From CAVSUR01 sp963846005 (GTDB taxonomy: Bacteria; Actinomycetota; Actinomycetes; Streptosporangiales; Streptosporangiaceae): DNA of 64,000 nucleotides. The position numbers and the translations under genes are program-made. Shown here piece by piece: positions 43,206-52,058 of the stretch. The notes beneath the pieces are model-generated. The model did no database searches and was not told the origin of the DNA. It saw only the letters and a list, made by a program, of their open reading frames with translations. The stretch is from NCBI GenBank assembly GCA_963846005.1, contig CAWJUH010000002.1, forward strand, positions 1 through 64,000, read 5' to 3'. Position 1 is the first letter of the stretch, and each line of letters begins with the position of its first letter.

Positions 43206-43969
43206 TGAACTCCTTCCCGGGGCAGGTGCCGGGGGCGCGGCTGCGGCCGCAGGCCCCGGGCGTACAGCCTGATTCCCTGCCAGTGAATGCGGCCCGTGAC
43301 GGCCGCCGTGGACCAGGGGTGCCGCAGCGCGGCGCGCAGCAGCGCGGCCGGGGTGGCGGGCTGGCGGCGGCCGCGCACCGTGGCCACGAACGGCGGGTGG
43401 CCGGGCTGCTCCAGCACGATCGCCAGCGCGAGCCGCTCGCCGGGCTCGGGCAGGGTCATCCGGTACCGGCCGGCCACCGGGTAGAACGGCGAGACGTAGA
43501 ACTGCTTGCCCGCTCCGGCCCGGCCGCGCTCGTCGGTCCGCAGCAGGTAGCAGTGCCGCTGGTGGTAGGTGTTGTGCACCTCGGCGATCACGCAGGCCAG
43601 GCGGCCGTCCCGGCCGTGGCACCAGTACAGGGTCAGCGGGTTGAACACGTAGCCCAGCACCCGCGCGTGGGTCAGCATGGTGATCGTGCCGCCGCCGAGG
43701 TCGATCCCGTGCCCGGCCAGGTAGGCGTCGACGTTGCGGCGGATGCTCGCGCCCGGCGCCGGCGCGCCGCCGGGGCCGCCGCCGAGGTGGTCGGCGGCCC
43801 GGAACCCGGCCAGCGGCGCCAGCCAGCGGGGCAGCCGCGGCAGGTCGTCGAGGTCCACGTACCACTGGTAGGTCTGGTAGGCGAACACGTTGCGTACCGG
43901 CGCCGTGCGGGCATGCGCGATCGTGCACTCGTACAGCGCGGCGGCATCCGGCCGCCGGGTCAGCCGCAT
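43202..43969 (-). CDS. DUF1365 protein
   Basis: The 255-residue protein matches DUF1365 with VFAYQTYQWYVDLDDLPRLP, VLGYVFNPLTLYWCH, VIAEVHNTYHQRHCYLL and KQFYVSPFYPVAGRYRM. Its biochemical role is unknown, but the trio FAD enzyme-DUF1365-CFA methyltransferase recurs in many bacteria in connection with fatty-acid modification. It overlaps the next gene by 4 bp and follows the FAD enzyme after 7 bp. Confidence 0.9.
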   Translation of the reverse strand: MRLTRRPDAAALYECTIAHARTAPVRNVFAYQTYQWYVDLDDLPRLPRWLAPLAGFRAADHLGGGPGGAPAPGASIRRNVDAYLAGHGIDLGGGTITMLTHARVLGYVFNPLTLYWCHGRDGRLACVIAEVHNTYHQRHCYLLRTDERGRAGAGKQFYVSPFYPVAGRYRMTLPEPGERLALAIVLEQPGHPPFVATVRGRRQPATPAALLRAALRHPWSTAAVTGRIHWQGIRLYARGLRPQPRPRHLPREGVQ

Positions 43970-43976
43970 GCCCGGC

Positions 43977-45335
43977 TCACCACCGGCCGCCCAGCGAGCC
44001 GGCCGCGGCGGCCCCGGCCCGGCAGCCGTCCTCGTGGAAGCCCCAGCCGTGGTAGGCGCCCGCGAACGCGATGACCCCGTCGTTCAGCCCGGGCAGCCGG
44101 CGCTGCGCGGCGACCGAGCCCGGGTCGTAGACCGGGTGCGCGTAGCGCATCCCGGCGATGATCCGGCCGCGCGGCACCGCGGCGCTGGCGGGCAGCGTGC
44201 CGGCGTTGAGCGTGACCAGGTAGTCGGTGCGGCCCGGCAGCCGTTGCAGCCGGTTCATCCAGTAGCTGACCTGCACCTGGCCGGCCTGCGCGGCGCACGA
44301 GGGCAGGGTGTAGTTCCACGAGGCCCGGGCGGCCCGGCGGCGCGGCAGCAGCCGCGCGTCGGTGTGCAGGATCGCGGGGTTCTGCGAGTACCGGAACGCG
44401 CCGAGTACGGCCCGTTCCGCGCCGGTCGGCTCGGCCAGCAGGGCCAGGGCCTGGTCGGGATGGGCGGCGATCACCACGCCGTCGAACACCGCGCTGTCCG
44501 CGCCGTCGGGACCGCGGTAGCTGACCTCGGCCTGGCCGGCCTGGCGGCGCACCGCGGTCACCGGCGTCGAGACGCGCACCCGGGTGAGCTGCTTGCCGAT
44601 CCGCTCGACGTAGCTCGCCGACCCGCCGCGCACGGTGAGCCACGGCGGGGAGCCGGTCACGGTCAGCAGGCCGTGCTGGTTCAGGAACGCGAACAGGTAC
44701 CGGGCCGGGTAGCTCAGCGCGGTCTGCGGGGCGCAGGACCAGACCGCGGCGACGAACGGCAGCGCGAAATGGGTGCGGAAGTAGCGCGAGTACCCGCCGG
44801 CCGCCAGGAACTGGCCCAGGGTGAGCGCGCCGTCGCGGTCATCCCCGGCGGCCAGCAGCCGCCGGGCGGCCCGCTGGAAGCGCAGAATCTCGCCGAGCAT
44901 CCGCAGGTACGCGGCCCGGCCGCGGGGCAGGCCGGCCGCCAGCCCGGCCAGGCCGCGCTGCCCGGCGTATTCCAGGCCGCAGCCTGCGCAGCTGACCGAC
45001 ATGCTCATCTCGGATTCCTGGGTGCTGACGCCGAGCTCGGCGAACAGCCGGGTGAGCAGCGGATAGGTGCGGGTGTTGTGCACGATGAAGCCGGTGTCGA
45101 TCGCGAGCGGCAGCCCGCCGTCCCCGGTGACCTGGTGGGTATCGGCGTGCCCGCCGAGCCGGCTGTCGGCCTCGAACAGGGTGACCTCGGCGGTGCGGGC
45201 CAGGATGTAGGCGGCGGTCAGCCCGGCCACCCCGCTGCCGACCACGGCGATCTGCCGCGGCTGGTCAGCGTGCGCCCGCCCGCGCCCCGTCCGTGGCGCG
45301 GGCGTCGCTGGCCTCCCCGCTCGCATCGCCGGCAC
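43977..45335 (-). CDS. FAD-dependent amine-oxidase-like oxidoreductase
   Basis: From GTG 45335 (GGGGAGG at 45342-45348, six bases upstream) the protein has 452 residues; an in-frame GTG at 45359 lacks a site. It has a Rossmann FAD fold (VVGSGVAGLTAAYILA, then ADSRLGGHADTH) and C-terminal FAD contacts (AGAYHGWGFHEDG). It is related to amine oxidases and carotenoid desaturases and starts the operon with DUF1365 and two CFA-type methyltransferases, so it probably acts on lipid-bound acyl chains. A 14-bp palindrome lies upstream. Confidence 0.85.
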   Translation of the reverse strand: MPAMRAGRPATPAPRTGRGRAHADQPRQIAVVGSGVAGLTAAYILARTAEVTLFEADSRLGGHADTHQVTGDGGLPLAIDTGFIVHNTRTYPLLTRLFAELGVSTQESEMSMSVSCAGCGLEYAGQRGLAGLAAGLPRGRAAYLRMLGEILRFQRAARRLLAAGDDRDGALTLGQFLAAGGYSRYFRTHFALPFVAAVWSCAPQTALSYPARYLFAFLNQHGLLTVTGSPPWLTVRGGSASYVERIGKQLTRVRVSTPVTAVRRQAGQAEVSYRGPDGADSAVFDGVVIAAHPDQALALLAEPTGAERAVLGAFRYSQNPAILHTDARLLPRRRAARASWNYTLPSCAAQAGQVQVSYWMNRLQRLPGRTDYLVTLNAGTLPASAAVPRGRIIAGMRYAHPVYDPGSVAAQRRLPGLNDGVIAFAGAYHGWGFHEDGCRAGAAAAGSLGGRW

Positions 45336-45441
45336 TGCATGCCTCCCCGTAATGGTCACCGCCGCGCCCGGCGATCAGACTCCGCTGTGCACTGCCCGGG
45401 GCGGACATAGTTCATTCGGGCCGCATCGGCCCCGCGGATTA

Positions 45442-45455
45442 GTGACGTTCGTCAC
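45442..45455. promoter_or_regulatory. GTGACG-TT-CGTCAC palindrome in divergent promoter
   Basis: A perfect 6-bp inverted repeat with a 2-base centre lies 107 bp before the lipid operon and 77 bp before the AraC gene. It is a likely operator for one or both. Confidence 0.5.
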
Positions 45456-45531
45456 ACAAGCCGCCGGCCGGCGGCCCGGTTTACCCTTCTAGCCTGGGCA
45501 TTTTCCTGATCTGCAGGACAGCACGAGGTGA

Positions 45532-46401
45532 TGGGCAGTGACGGCACCGTGATCAGCGAATCGGTCCGGGCCCGCCCCGCGGCGGGCCTGGCCGGGCTGG
45601 TGGCGCACTACGACGGGTACCGGCAGGCGGGCGTGCCCCGGCCGTGCACACCGGGCTGCCCTCGCCGTTCCTGACCCTGATCTTCACCCTGCACGAGCCG
45701 CTGACCGTGGCCGGGCATCCCGACCCGGCCCAGCCCGCCGCCAGCTACCGGGCGCTGGCGGGCGGCCTGCACACCCGGCCCGCGCTGATCACCCACGACG
45801 GCCGCCAGTCGGGAGTCCAGGTCGGGCTCAGCCCGCTCGGCGCGCGGGCGCTGCTCGGCCTGCCCGCCGGGGAGCTGGCCCATGTCGACCTCGACGCCGG
45901 CGGCCTGCTCGGCCCGCTGGCCGCCGAGGTCTGTGACCGGCTGGCCGCGGCGCCGGGCTGGGCGGAGCGCTTCGCCGTGCTGGACGAGGTGCTGGCGGCC
46001 CGGCTGGCGGCCGCCCCGGATGCGGCGCAGCCCGCCCCGCCGCTGCGGTTCGCGTGGGCGAGGCTCTTGCGCAGCGGCGGCCGGGCCGGCGTCGGCGCGC
46101 TGGCCGAGCAGGCCGGCTGGAGCGACCGCAGGCTGCGCACCGTGTTCGCGGCCGAGACCGGTCTCGCGCCGAAGGCCGCGGCCCGGGTCATCCGGTTTCA
46201 CCGGGCCCGGCGGCGGCTGCAGCGCGCGGCAGCGGCCGCCGGCCGCCGCTGCTCGCCGACCTGGCGGCCAGCTGCGGTTACTACGACCAGGCGCATCTGG
46301 CCCGCGAGTTCAGGGTGCTCGCCGGGGCGGCGCCCTCCGACTGGCTGGCGGCCGAGTTCCGGAACGTCCAAGCCGGGCCGGCCCGCAGGACGCCAGGCTG
46401 A
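45532..46401 (+). pseudogene. AraC-family regulator with two apparent frameshifts
   Basis: From ATG 45532 the first frame (ARPAAGLAGLVAHYDGYRQA) ends early. One missing base near 45640 restores VHTGLPSPFLTLIFTLHEPL and the sensory domain, and the first AraC helix-turn-helix (VGALAEQAGWSDRRLRTVF). Near 46240 a second shift restores LLADLAASCGYYDQAHLARE, the second AraC motif, to the stop at 46401. All family parts are present, so it is either newly broken or affected by indel errors. It is 4 bp from the VOC gene and presumably co-transcribed with it. Confidence 0.7.
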
Positions 46402-46405
46402 GCAC

Positions 46406-46909
46406 ATGACACACGACCCCACCACACCCAGCACGGCAACACCCAGCACGGCAACACCCAGCACGGCAACACCCAGCACGGCCGGGCCGGGCCGCCCGCG
46501 GCCCGGCGGGGCCCCGCCGCCGCAAGTCTGGCCTGCGGTGCGGGCCCGGGACGCGCGGGCGCTGATCGCGTTCCTGGTCCGCGCCTTCGGGTTCACCGAG
46601 GTCGTCAGCTACGGCGAAGGCGACCGGGTCGACCACGCCCAGCTGAGCTGGCCGCCGGGCGGCGGGATCATGCTCGGCTCGGACCGCGGCGACGACGAGC
46701 AGTCCGTGCCGTGCCGGCCCGGCACTCTCGGCGTCTATGTGGTCACCGGCGACCCGGACGGCCTGTTCGCCCGGGCCACGGCGGCCGGGGCCGAGGTCAT
46801 CGCGGGCCTGCACGACACCGACTACGGCTCGCGCGATTTCACCGTTCGCGACCCGGAAGGCAACCGCTGGTCGTTCGGCACCTACCCGGGAGAGCCGGTA
46901 CTCCGCTGA
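46406..46909 (+). CDS. VOC-family (glyoxalase/bleomycin-resistance-like) protein
   Basis: The 167-residue protein has a VOC fold: ALIAFLVRAFGFTEVVSY, GTLGVYVVTGDPDGLFARA, and YGSRDFTVRDPEGNRWSFGT at the end. The N-terminus carries four PSTAT steps from 15-bp tandem repeats (46426-46482), likely disordered. AraC plus VOC pairs are common in actinobacteria; the substrate is unknown. Confidence 0.85.
   Translation: MTHDPTTPSTATPSTATPSTATPSTAGPGRPRPGGAPPPQVWPAVRARDARALIAFLVRAFGFTEVVSYGEGDRVDHAQLSWPPGGGIMLGSDRGDDEQSVPCRPGTLGVYVVTGDPDGLFARATAAGAEVIAGLHDTDYGSRDFTVRDPEGNRWSFGTYPGEPVLR
46426..46482. repeat. 15-bp coding minisatellite in the VOC gene
   Basis: Three full ACCCAGCACGGCAAC units and a partial fourth are in frame, encoding TPSTA steps. 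Copy number can change without a frameshift. Confidence 0.85.
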
Positions 46910-46963
46910 TCGTTCCGCTCCCGGCCCCGATTCCGCGGACCGGCCCCTCGAAGGGTGCTCGCT

Positions 46964-47435
46964 TTAATGCCAGTGCAGCGAGCGCTGCCAGGCGACCAGC
47001 GCCGGGATTGTGCCCGAATACAGCGTCGGGCAGCCCGGCGATCCACAGTGCCCGCCTGGCCGGCATGACCCACATCACGACCGGCCCGTAGAGCTGCGGA
47101 CTGGTCAAGCACTCCAGGTACTGGCCCGCGGGGTCGGCGAACAGCGGCGGGCCGGTCCAGCGCACCCGGCCTCGCTGTCGCCGGCCGCCGGGGGGCAGGC
47201 CCGGCCGGCCGCGGCGATCCCGTACCCGGCACGTAGCCGCGCAGCGAGCCGGCCAGCAGGCCCCGGCCGCGGCCACCAGCACGGCCCGTTCCCGGCCCGC
47301 CCCCGGCAGGTAGTCCGTGAGCAGGCTGGACATGGCCCGCGGATCCGACAGCGTCCCGGTGCCGTATACGGGATCGGTGGCGATCGCCCGCAGCGCGGCC
47401 CGCGCCTCGGGCTCGCCCGTGCCGGGCACGGTCAT
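46964..47435 (-). pseudogene. Paralogue A: decayed copy of the four-Cys membrane family
   Basis: ATG 47435 begins an N-domain like that of copies B-D (EPEARAALRAIATDPVYG, MSSLLTDYLPGAGRERAVLV). After VLVAAA the frame breaks, and the rest of the N-domain, linker and TM helix are missing. Ectodomain remnants follow (QYLECLTSPQLYGPVVMWVM), and a last shift gives ALVAWQRSLHWH at the stop (46964-46966), matching the end of copy B. At least two shifts and one large internal deletion make it non-functional. Confidence 0.8.
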
Positions 47436-47506
47436 GCCGGTTCCCCCCGCCGGCGGACCCTAGCGTGCATCCTGGGCCTGCCTCCGGGCACCGGGACTCG
47501 CTCCGG

Positions 47507-48948
47507 TCAGTGCCAGTGGATCTTCCGCCACCAGGCCACCAGCTCGCGCAGCGTGTCGTTAGAGAAGCCCTTGATCGAGGCAATGAACTCCGCGCGCTCC
47601 GACGGCATGGTCCAGATGATCGTCGGGGAGCGCAGATCGCCGTTGTAGAAGCACTCCAGAATCTGCTGCGGCCGGTTGTACGGGGCGTGCTGCGCCCAGT
47701 GGATCTTCCCCTCGGCCGTGCCCTTCGCGGGCGGGCAGGCGGCGCCGGCCGTCGCAGGATGGAACTTGTAGCTGGCGTTGAGCTTCGGCAGGCTGCGGCT
47801 GAGGCCGTCCGCCTTGGCGAACTGCACGCCGAAGTAGAACGCGCCGGTCAGGGTGGTGTACCGGCAGCCGATGTAGTCCGTCACCGTGGCCGGGTGCTTG
47901 ATGTTCTTGCAGTCGGTGCCGTGGGCCTCGGCGACCAGGGCGGCCAGCGGCTTCAGTCCCGGCGCCGGCGCAGGCACCACGGTCGGGGTGGCCTGCGCGG
48001 TGCTGGACGGCGAGGAGCGGCCGGCGAACTGGCGGACGGATGGTGGCCCGTGCCGCTGCTGGCGGCGGGCTGCGGGCTGCCCTGCAGGGCCAGCACGGTA
48101 ATGATCACGGCGGCGACGACGACGAGGGCGGCCGCGCCGATCAGGACCGGCATGAGCCGGGACCGGCCCGGCCGGCCGCCGCGGCCGCCCGGGCCGCCGG
48201 TCCCGTGGCGGGCCGGGCCGCCCGGTGCAGGCGGCGGGTAGGCGGGTTGCCCGCCGGGCGCAGGCGCATACCCCGCTGCGGGCGCGGCCGCCTGCGGCCC
48301 GTAGCCGGGCTGCGGCCCGTAGCCGGGCTGCGCCCCGGGGCTGACCGGCCGGGCGTAACCGCCGGGCCCGGGCGGCCCGCCGCCCGGGCCGTAGCCGTCG
48401 GGCTCGCTGGATCCGGAAGGCTGGCTGGTGGATGCGCCGGCCGCGGGCCCGGGAGCCGGGAAGCCGGGCGGCGGCTGGCGGTGCTGGTCTGCGGCCAGGT
48501 AGGCCGAGGCCCACCGGCCCGGCTCGGGGGCCGGCCCGCCGGGCCCGCCCGGGCCGATCGGACCGGGACCAGGACCGGGTCCGCCGGGGACGGCGTCGAG
48601 GGCGTCGGGGCGGGCCAGGCCGGAGGCGACGGCGAGTTCGCGGGTGACCCAGCCGCAGGCCTCCGGGGTGAAGGAGGTGCCGGAGGCGAAGGAGGCGGCG
48701 GTGATGCCGATGGCGGTGCGGGGGTCCATGCCCTGGCGGACGTGCTGGCGCAAGGTGCCGGCCAGGTCGGCCTCGGCGGCGGCGACCAGCACGCCGCGTT
48801 CCCGGCCGGCGTCGGGCAGGTAGTCCTTGAGCAGGTTGGACATGGTTTGCGGGTCGGACAGGGTCTGCTCACCGTAGGCCGGGTCGGACACGATCGCCCG
48901 CAGCGCAGCCCGCACCTCCGGCTCACCCCCGGCAGGCGAACCCGGCAT
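47507..48948 (-). CDS. Paralogue B: helical N-domain, Pro/Gly linker, TM, four-Cys ectodomain (apparent frameshift)
   Basis: ATG 48948 is preferred; an in-frame GTG lies at 48963. Order: helical domain (about 95 residues; EPEVRAALRAIVSDPAYGEQ, TAIGITAASFASGTSFTPEA), a Pro/Gly/Tyr linker with QPGYGP repeats, a TM helix (LMPVLIGAAALVVVAAVIIT), a frame change near 48015, then an ectodomain with four Cys (TDCKN, IGCRY, AACPP, LECF) and the motif SPTIIWTMPSER. It ends WWRKIHWH. The N-domain resembles a small helical module often fused to actinobacterial kinases or effectors; its function is unknown. Confidence 0.75.
48576..48932. repeat. 357-bp block, copy 1 (in paralogue B)
   Basis: Identical to 49952-50308 except T at 48847 versus C at 50223. 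It covers essentially the whole N-domain and nothing beyond. Flanking linker, TM and ectodomain sequences of B and C are clearly different. Confidence 0.95.
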
Positions 48949-49027
48949 AGCGGTATCTTCCACCCCGCGACCCTAACCCGCGCGGCCGGGCGCGCACGGC
49001 TACATCGCGAGTTCGGGGACCCCCGGA

Positions 49028-50324
49028 TCAGGGGGTCATGAACGACCCGAACCAGTGCACCAGATCGTGCATCGTGTCGTGCGAGGACGGCAGGACCGAG
49101 GCGAACCAGATCACCCGCTCCGTCGGCATGGTCCAGATCATCGCGGGGGTGCTCACCCCCGCGGCGTCCTTGGTGAAGCATTCGAGCGTCTGCTCCTCAG
49201 GGTGCCGGAATTTCGGCGCGACCCAGCCGATCTGGCTCTGGGCGATCCCCTTGGGCTGCGGGCAGCCGATCCCGGCCGTGCCGGTGTCGAAGCCGTTGGC
49301 CGTGTTGAAGCTGGTCACTTCGGTGTTGTAGTTCACCTGCTGGGTGACCTGGTAGCCGATGACGTAGCCGCCGGGCAGCTTGGCCAGCTGGCACCGGATC
49401 TTGGCCGCGAACGGGTACTGCGGCTTGCTGGTGATGCAGTCGCGCCCGTGAGCTCCCGGCATCAGCTTGCTGAGCGGTTCGGCGCTGCCGGCCGACAGCG
49501 GCCCGTGCGCGCGGGTCGCGTGGCCGGGGCCCGGGCCGCCGCCCGCGGTGGCGTGGCCGGGTCCCCGCAGCGCGAGGACCGTGACGATGATGGCGGCGAG
49601 GACCACGATCGCGGCCACGCCGATCAGTGCCGCCATCACCCGGGACCGGGGCTGGCTGCCGCGCGGCCGCGCGGGCCGGCCGCCCGGCGGGTCATGGCCG
49701 CCCGGGCCCGGCGGCGGAGCCCCGCCGGGCGGATACACCGGCGCGGGCGGATAACCCGGGGCCGGCGAGTAGGCCGCGGCGAGCCGCCCATCCGGCGGGC
49801 CCCCGCGCCCGGCCCCGCCGCCGGGGCCGGGCAGGTTGTCCGCGCCGGACAGGCTCGGCGAGGTGGTCAGCGAGGCGCCGGGCGGGCGGCCCGCCCGGCC
49901 GGGGCCCGTAACCGCCGCCCGGCGGCGGGCCGGAGGCAGCCCACGGGCCAGCGGGTCCGCCGGGGACGGCGTCGAGGGCGTCGGGGCGGGCCAGGCCGGA
50001 GGCGACGGCGAGTTCGCGGGTGACCCAGCCGCAGGCCTCCGGGGTGAAGGAGGTGCCGGAGGCGAAGGAGGCGGCGGTGATGCCGATGGCGGTGCGGGGG
50101 TCCATGCCCTGGCGGACGTGCTGGCGCAAGGTGCCGGCCAGGTCGGCCTCGGCGGCGGCGACCAGCACGCCGCGTTCCCGGCCGGCGTCGGGCAGGTAGT
50201 CCTTGAGCAGGTTGGACATGGTCTGCGGGTCGGACAGGGTCTGCTCACCGTAGGCCGGGTCGGACACGATCGCCCGCAGCGCAGCCCGCACCTCCGGCTC
50301 ACCCCCGGTCACCGGATCGCTCAT
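49028..50324 (-). CDS. Paralogue C of the four-Cys membrane family (apparent frameshift)
   Basis: ATG 50324 follows GGAG. The N-domain equals that of copy B. A frame change near 49880 is needed to reach the linker (YSPAPGYPPAPVYPPGGAPP), the TM helix (VMAALIGVAAIVVLAAIIVT) and the ectodomain with four Cys (RDCIT, IRCQL, IGCPQ, LECF) and the motif TPAMIWTMPTER. Without the indel it would be about 430 residues. It is 37 bp after copy D and 79 bp before copy B, all on one strand, so it is probably co-transcribed. Confidence 0.75.
49952..50308. repeat. 357-bp block, copy 2 (in paralogue C)
   Basis: Partner of 48576-48932, direct orientation, one mismatch. The offset of 1,376 bp equals the B-C gene spacing. 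Confidence 0.95.
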
Positions 50325-50361
50325 GCCGGCTCCGTCCGGCCGGCCCGGCCAGGGCGCCCGG

Positions 50362-51786
50362 TCACGGCCAGTTGACCGACTTCCACCAGTTGAACAGCTC
50401 AGCCTGGGTGCCGCCGAGATTCAGCGGCGCCTCGGCGATCCAGACCACCCGCTCGGTCGGCATCGCCCAGATGATCGTCGGGTTGTTCTGCTTGTCGGTG
50501 AAGCACTCCAGCAGCTGGGCCTTGTTCTTGGGGAACTTGGGCGGGTCGTACCAGGTGTTGTAGACGTAACGACTACCGCCCGACGGCGGGCAGCCGCCCA
50601 GCACCGACTGCGCCGCGTTCCAGTCCTTGGTCGTGTTGGCGACCTTGATGCCCTGCAGGTAGGCCAGATGCGTGGCGTACTGGTAGGCGAGCACGAAACT
50701 GTTGCGCAGCCTCGTCTTCGAGCAGCCGAGGATCGCGGTCTGGGGGTAGTCCGCCGCATAGGTCCGGCAGTGCGTCGCAACCGGCACCATGAGCTGTTTC
50801 AGCGGCTCGACCCCGCCCGCGCTGGCAGACGGCGAAGTCGCCGGGCTGGACGACGAGCCGTGCGCCTGCGGCCCGCCCGCGCTGTTGTGGTGCTGGGGCC
50901 CCGAGCGCAGCGCGAACACCGCGACGATGGCGCCGGCGATCACCACGACCGCCGCGCCGGCCGCCAGGGCCGCCTTCGTGCGGCTGCGCCGCCGTCCCGG
51001 CGGGCCGCCCGGTCCGGCCGTCGTCGCCGGCGGGTACGCCGGACCGCCGGCCGGCCCGAAGCCCGCGGGCTGGTAGCCGCCCTGCTGGTAACCGGCCGGG
51101 GGAGCGCCGCCCGGCGCAGCTGCCTGCTGATAGCCCGCGGCCGGGTAGCCGCCCGGGCCGCCGGTTCGGTAGCCCGGCGGCGGGTAGCCGGGCGCTTGCG
51201 GGTAGCCGGGAGACTGCGGGTAGCCGGGAGACTGCGGGTAGCCGGGAGACTGCGGGTAGCCCGGGGATCCCGGGTAGCCGGGGGACGGGGACGGCCCCGG
51301 GCCCGGCGGATAGCCGGGCGGCGGCGGATAGCCGGGCGGCGGCGGATTGGCCGTGCCCGGCCCGTGGCCGGCGCCATGCGGCCCGGCCTGGCCCGGGCCC
51401 GGCGGGGCCGGAGCGGAGCCGGGCTGGGTCGTGCCGCCGGGCGGCGCACCGGCCAGCCCGGCGGCCTGGGCCAGCTCGCCGGTGACCCAGGTGCACGCTT
51501 CGGGCGTGAAGGAGGTGCTGCCGGCGAATGACGCGGCGGTGATCCGGATCGCGGTGCCCGGGTCCATGCCCTGGCCCAGGTGCTGGCGCAGCTGCCCGAC
51601 CAGGTCCGCCTGGGCCGCGGCCACCAGCACGCTGCGCTCCCGCGGCGCATCCGGCAGGTAGTCCCTGAGCAGGTTGGACATCGTCTGCGGGTCGGCGAGC
51701 GCGGCGGCACCGTACGCCGGGTCGGCGACAATGGCCCGCAGCGCCGCCCGGGCGGCGGGTTCATCCCCCGGCGATGAACCGGTCAC
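50362..51786 (-). CDS. Paralogue D of the four-Cys membrane family (intact)
   Basis: GTG 51786 follows GGAAGGAG. The 474-residue protein is the only uninterrupted member. Order: N-domain (PAARAALRAIVADPAYGAAA, SNLLRDYLPDAPRERSVLVA, FTPEACTWVTGELAQAAG); a long linker rich in PPGYP and SPGYPQ with three exact 18-bp repeats (51201-51254); a basic patch and TM helix (ALAAGAAVVVIAGAIVAVFA); and an ectodomain with four Cys (THCRT, LGCSK, GGCPP, LECF) and the motif NPTIIWAMPTER. The topology is N-in, C-out. It is first in the tandem unit and divergent from fhs. Confidence 0.85.
   Translation of the reverse strand: MTGSSPGDEPAARAALRAIVADPAYGAAALADPQTMSNLLRDYLPDAPRERSVLVAAAQADLVGQLRQHLGQGMDPGTAIRITAASFAGSTSFTPEACTWVTGELAQAAGLAGAPPGGTTQPGSAPAPPGPGQAGPHGAGHGPGTANPPPPGYPPPPGYPPGPGPSPSPGYPGSPGYPQSPGYPQSPGYPQSPGYPQAPGYPPPGYRTGGPGGYPAAGYQQAAAPGGAPPAGYQQGGYQPAGFGPAGGPAYPPATTAGPGGPPGRRRSRTKAALAAGAAVVVIAGAIVAVFALRSGPQHHNSAGGPQAHGSSSSPATSPSASAGGVEPLKQLMVPVATHCRTYAADYPQTAILGCSKTRLRNSFVLAYQYATHLAYLQGIKVANTTKDWNAAQSVLGGCPPSGGSRYVYNTWYDPPKFPKNKAQLLECFTDKQNNPTIIWAMPTERVVWIAEAPLNLGGTQAELFNWWKSVNWP
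51201..51254. repeat. Three exact 18-bp linker repeats in paralogue D
   Basis: GGTAGCCGGGAGACTGCG units at 51201, 51219 and 51237 encode SPGYPQ steps, with diverged units around them. Confidence 0.85.
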
Positions 51787-52058
51787 TGCGCTCCTTCCAC
51801 GAGTGGACCTTATCTTGGCCCGGCAGGCCGGATCCGCCTGTTCGAGCCGAATGTCAGGCGAACGAACCGGGCCCGGGCGGCCGGCCACAGCGGCGGCGCC
51901 CGGCGCGGCCGCTGATCCCGGGACCAACGGCTGACCGGGCGTTCAGCCGCCGGGCTAGACTGGGCGATCAAGCCAGCTATGGACGCTTCGCCGGATTCCG
52001 GAGCTGGCGTGGCCTGCCCGAGCAGATGATCCCGCCGCCGGACTCAAAGGAGCGCCCG
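51787..52058. other. 272-bp divergent promoter region, paralogue array / fhs
   Basis: No gene is supported. CCAGCT (from about 51973) and AGCTGG (about 52001) can form a hairpin in the fhs leader, and TAGACT near 51956 could be a -10. AAAGGAG lies before fhs. Confidence 0.3.

Noticed and set aside
51950..52058. Folate-type riboswitch upstream of fhs
   Set aside because: Only a short 6-bp hairpin can be drawn; the conserved cores of THF riboswitches were not found.
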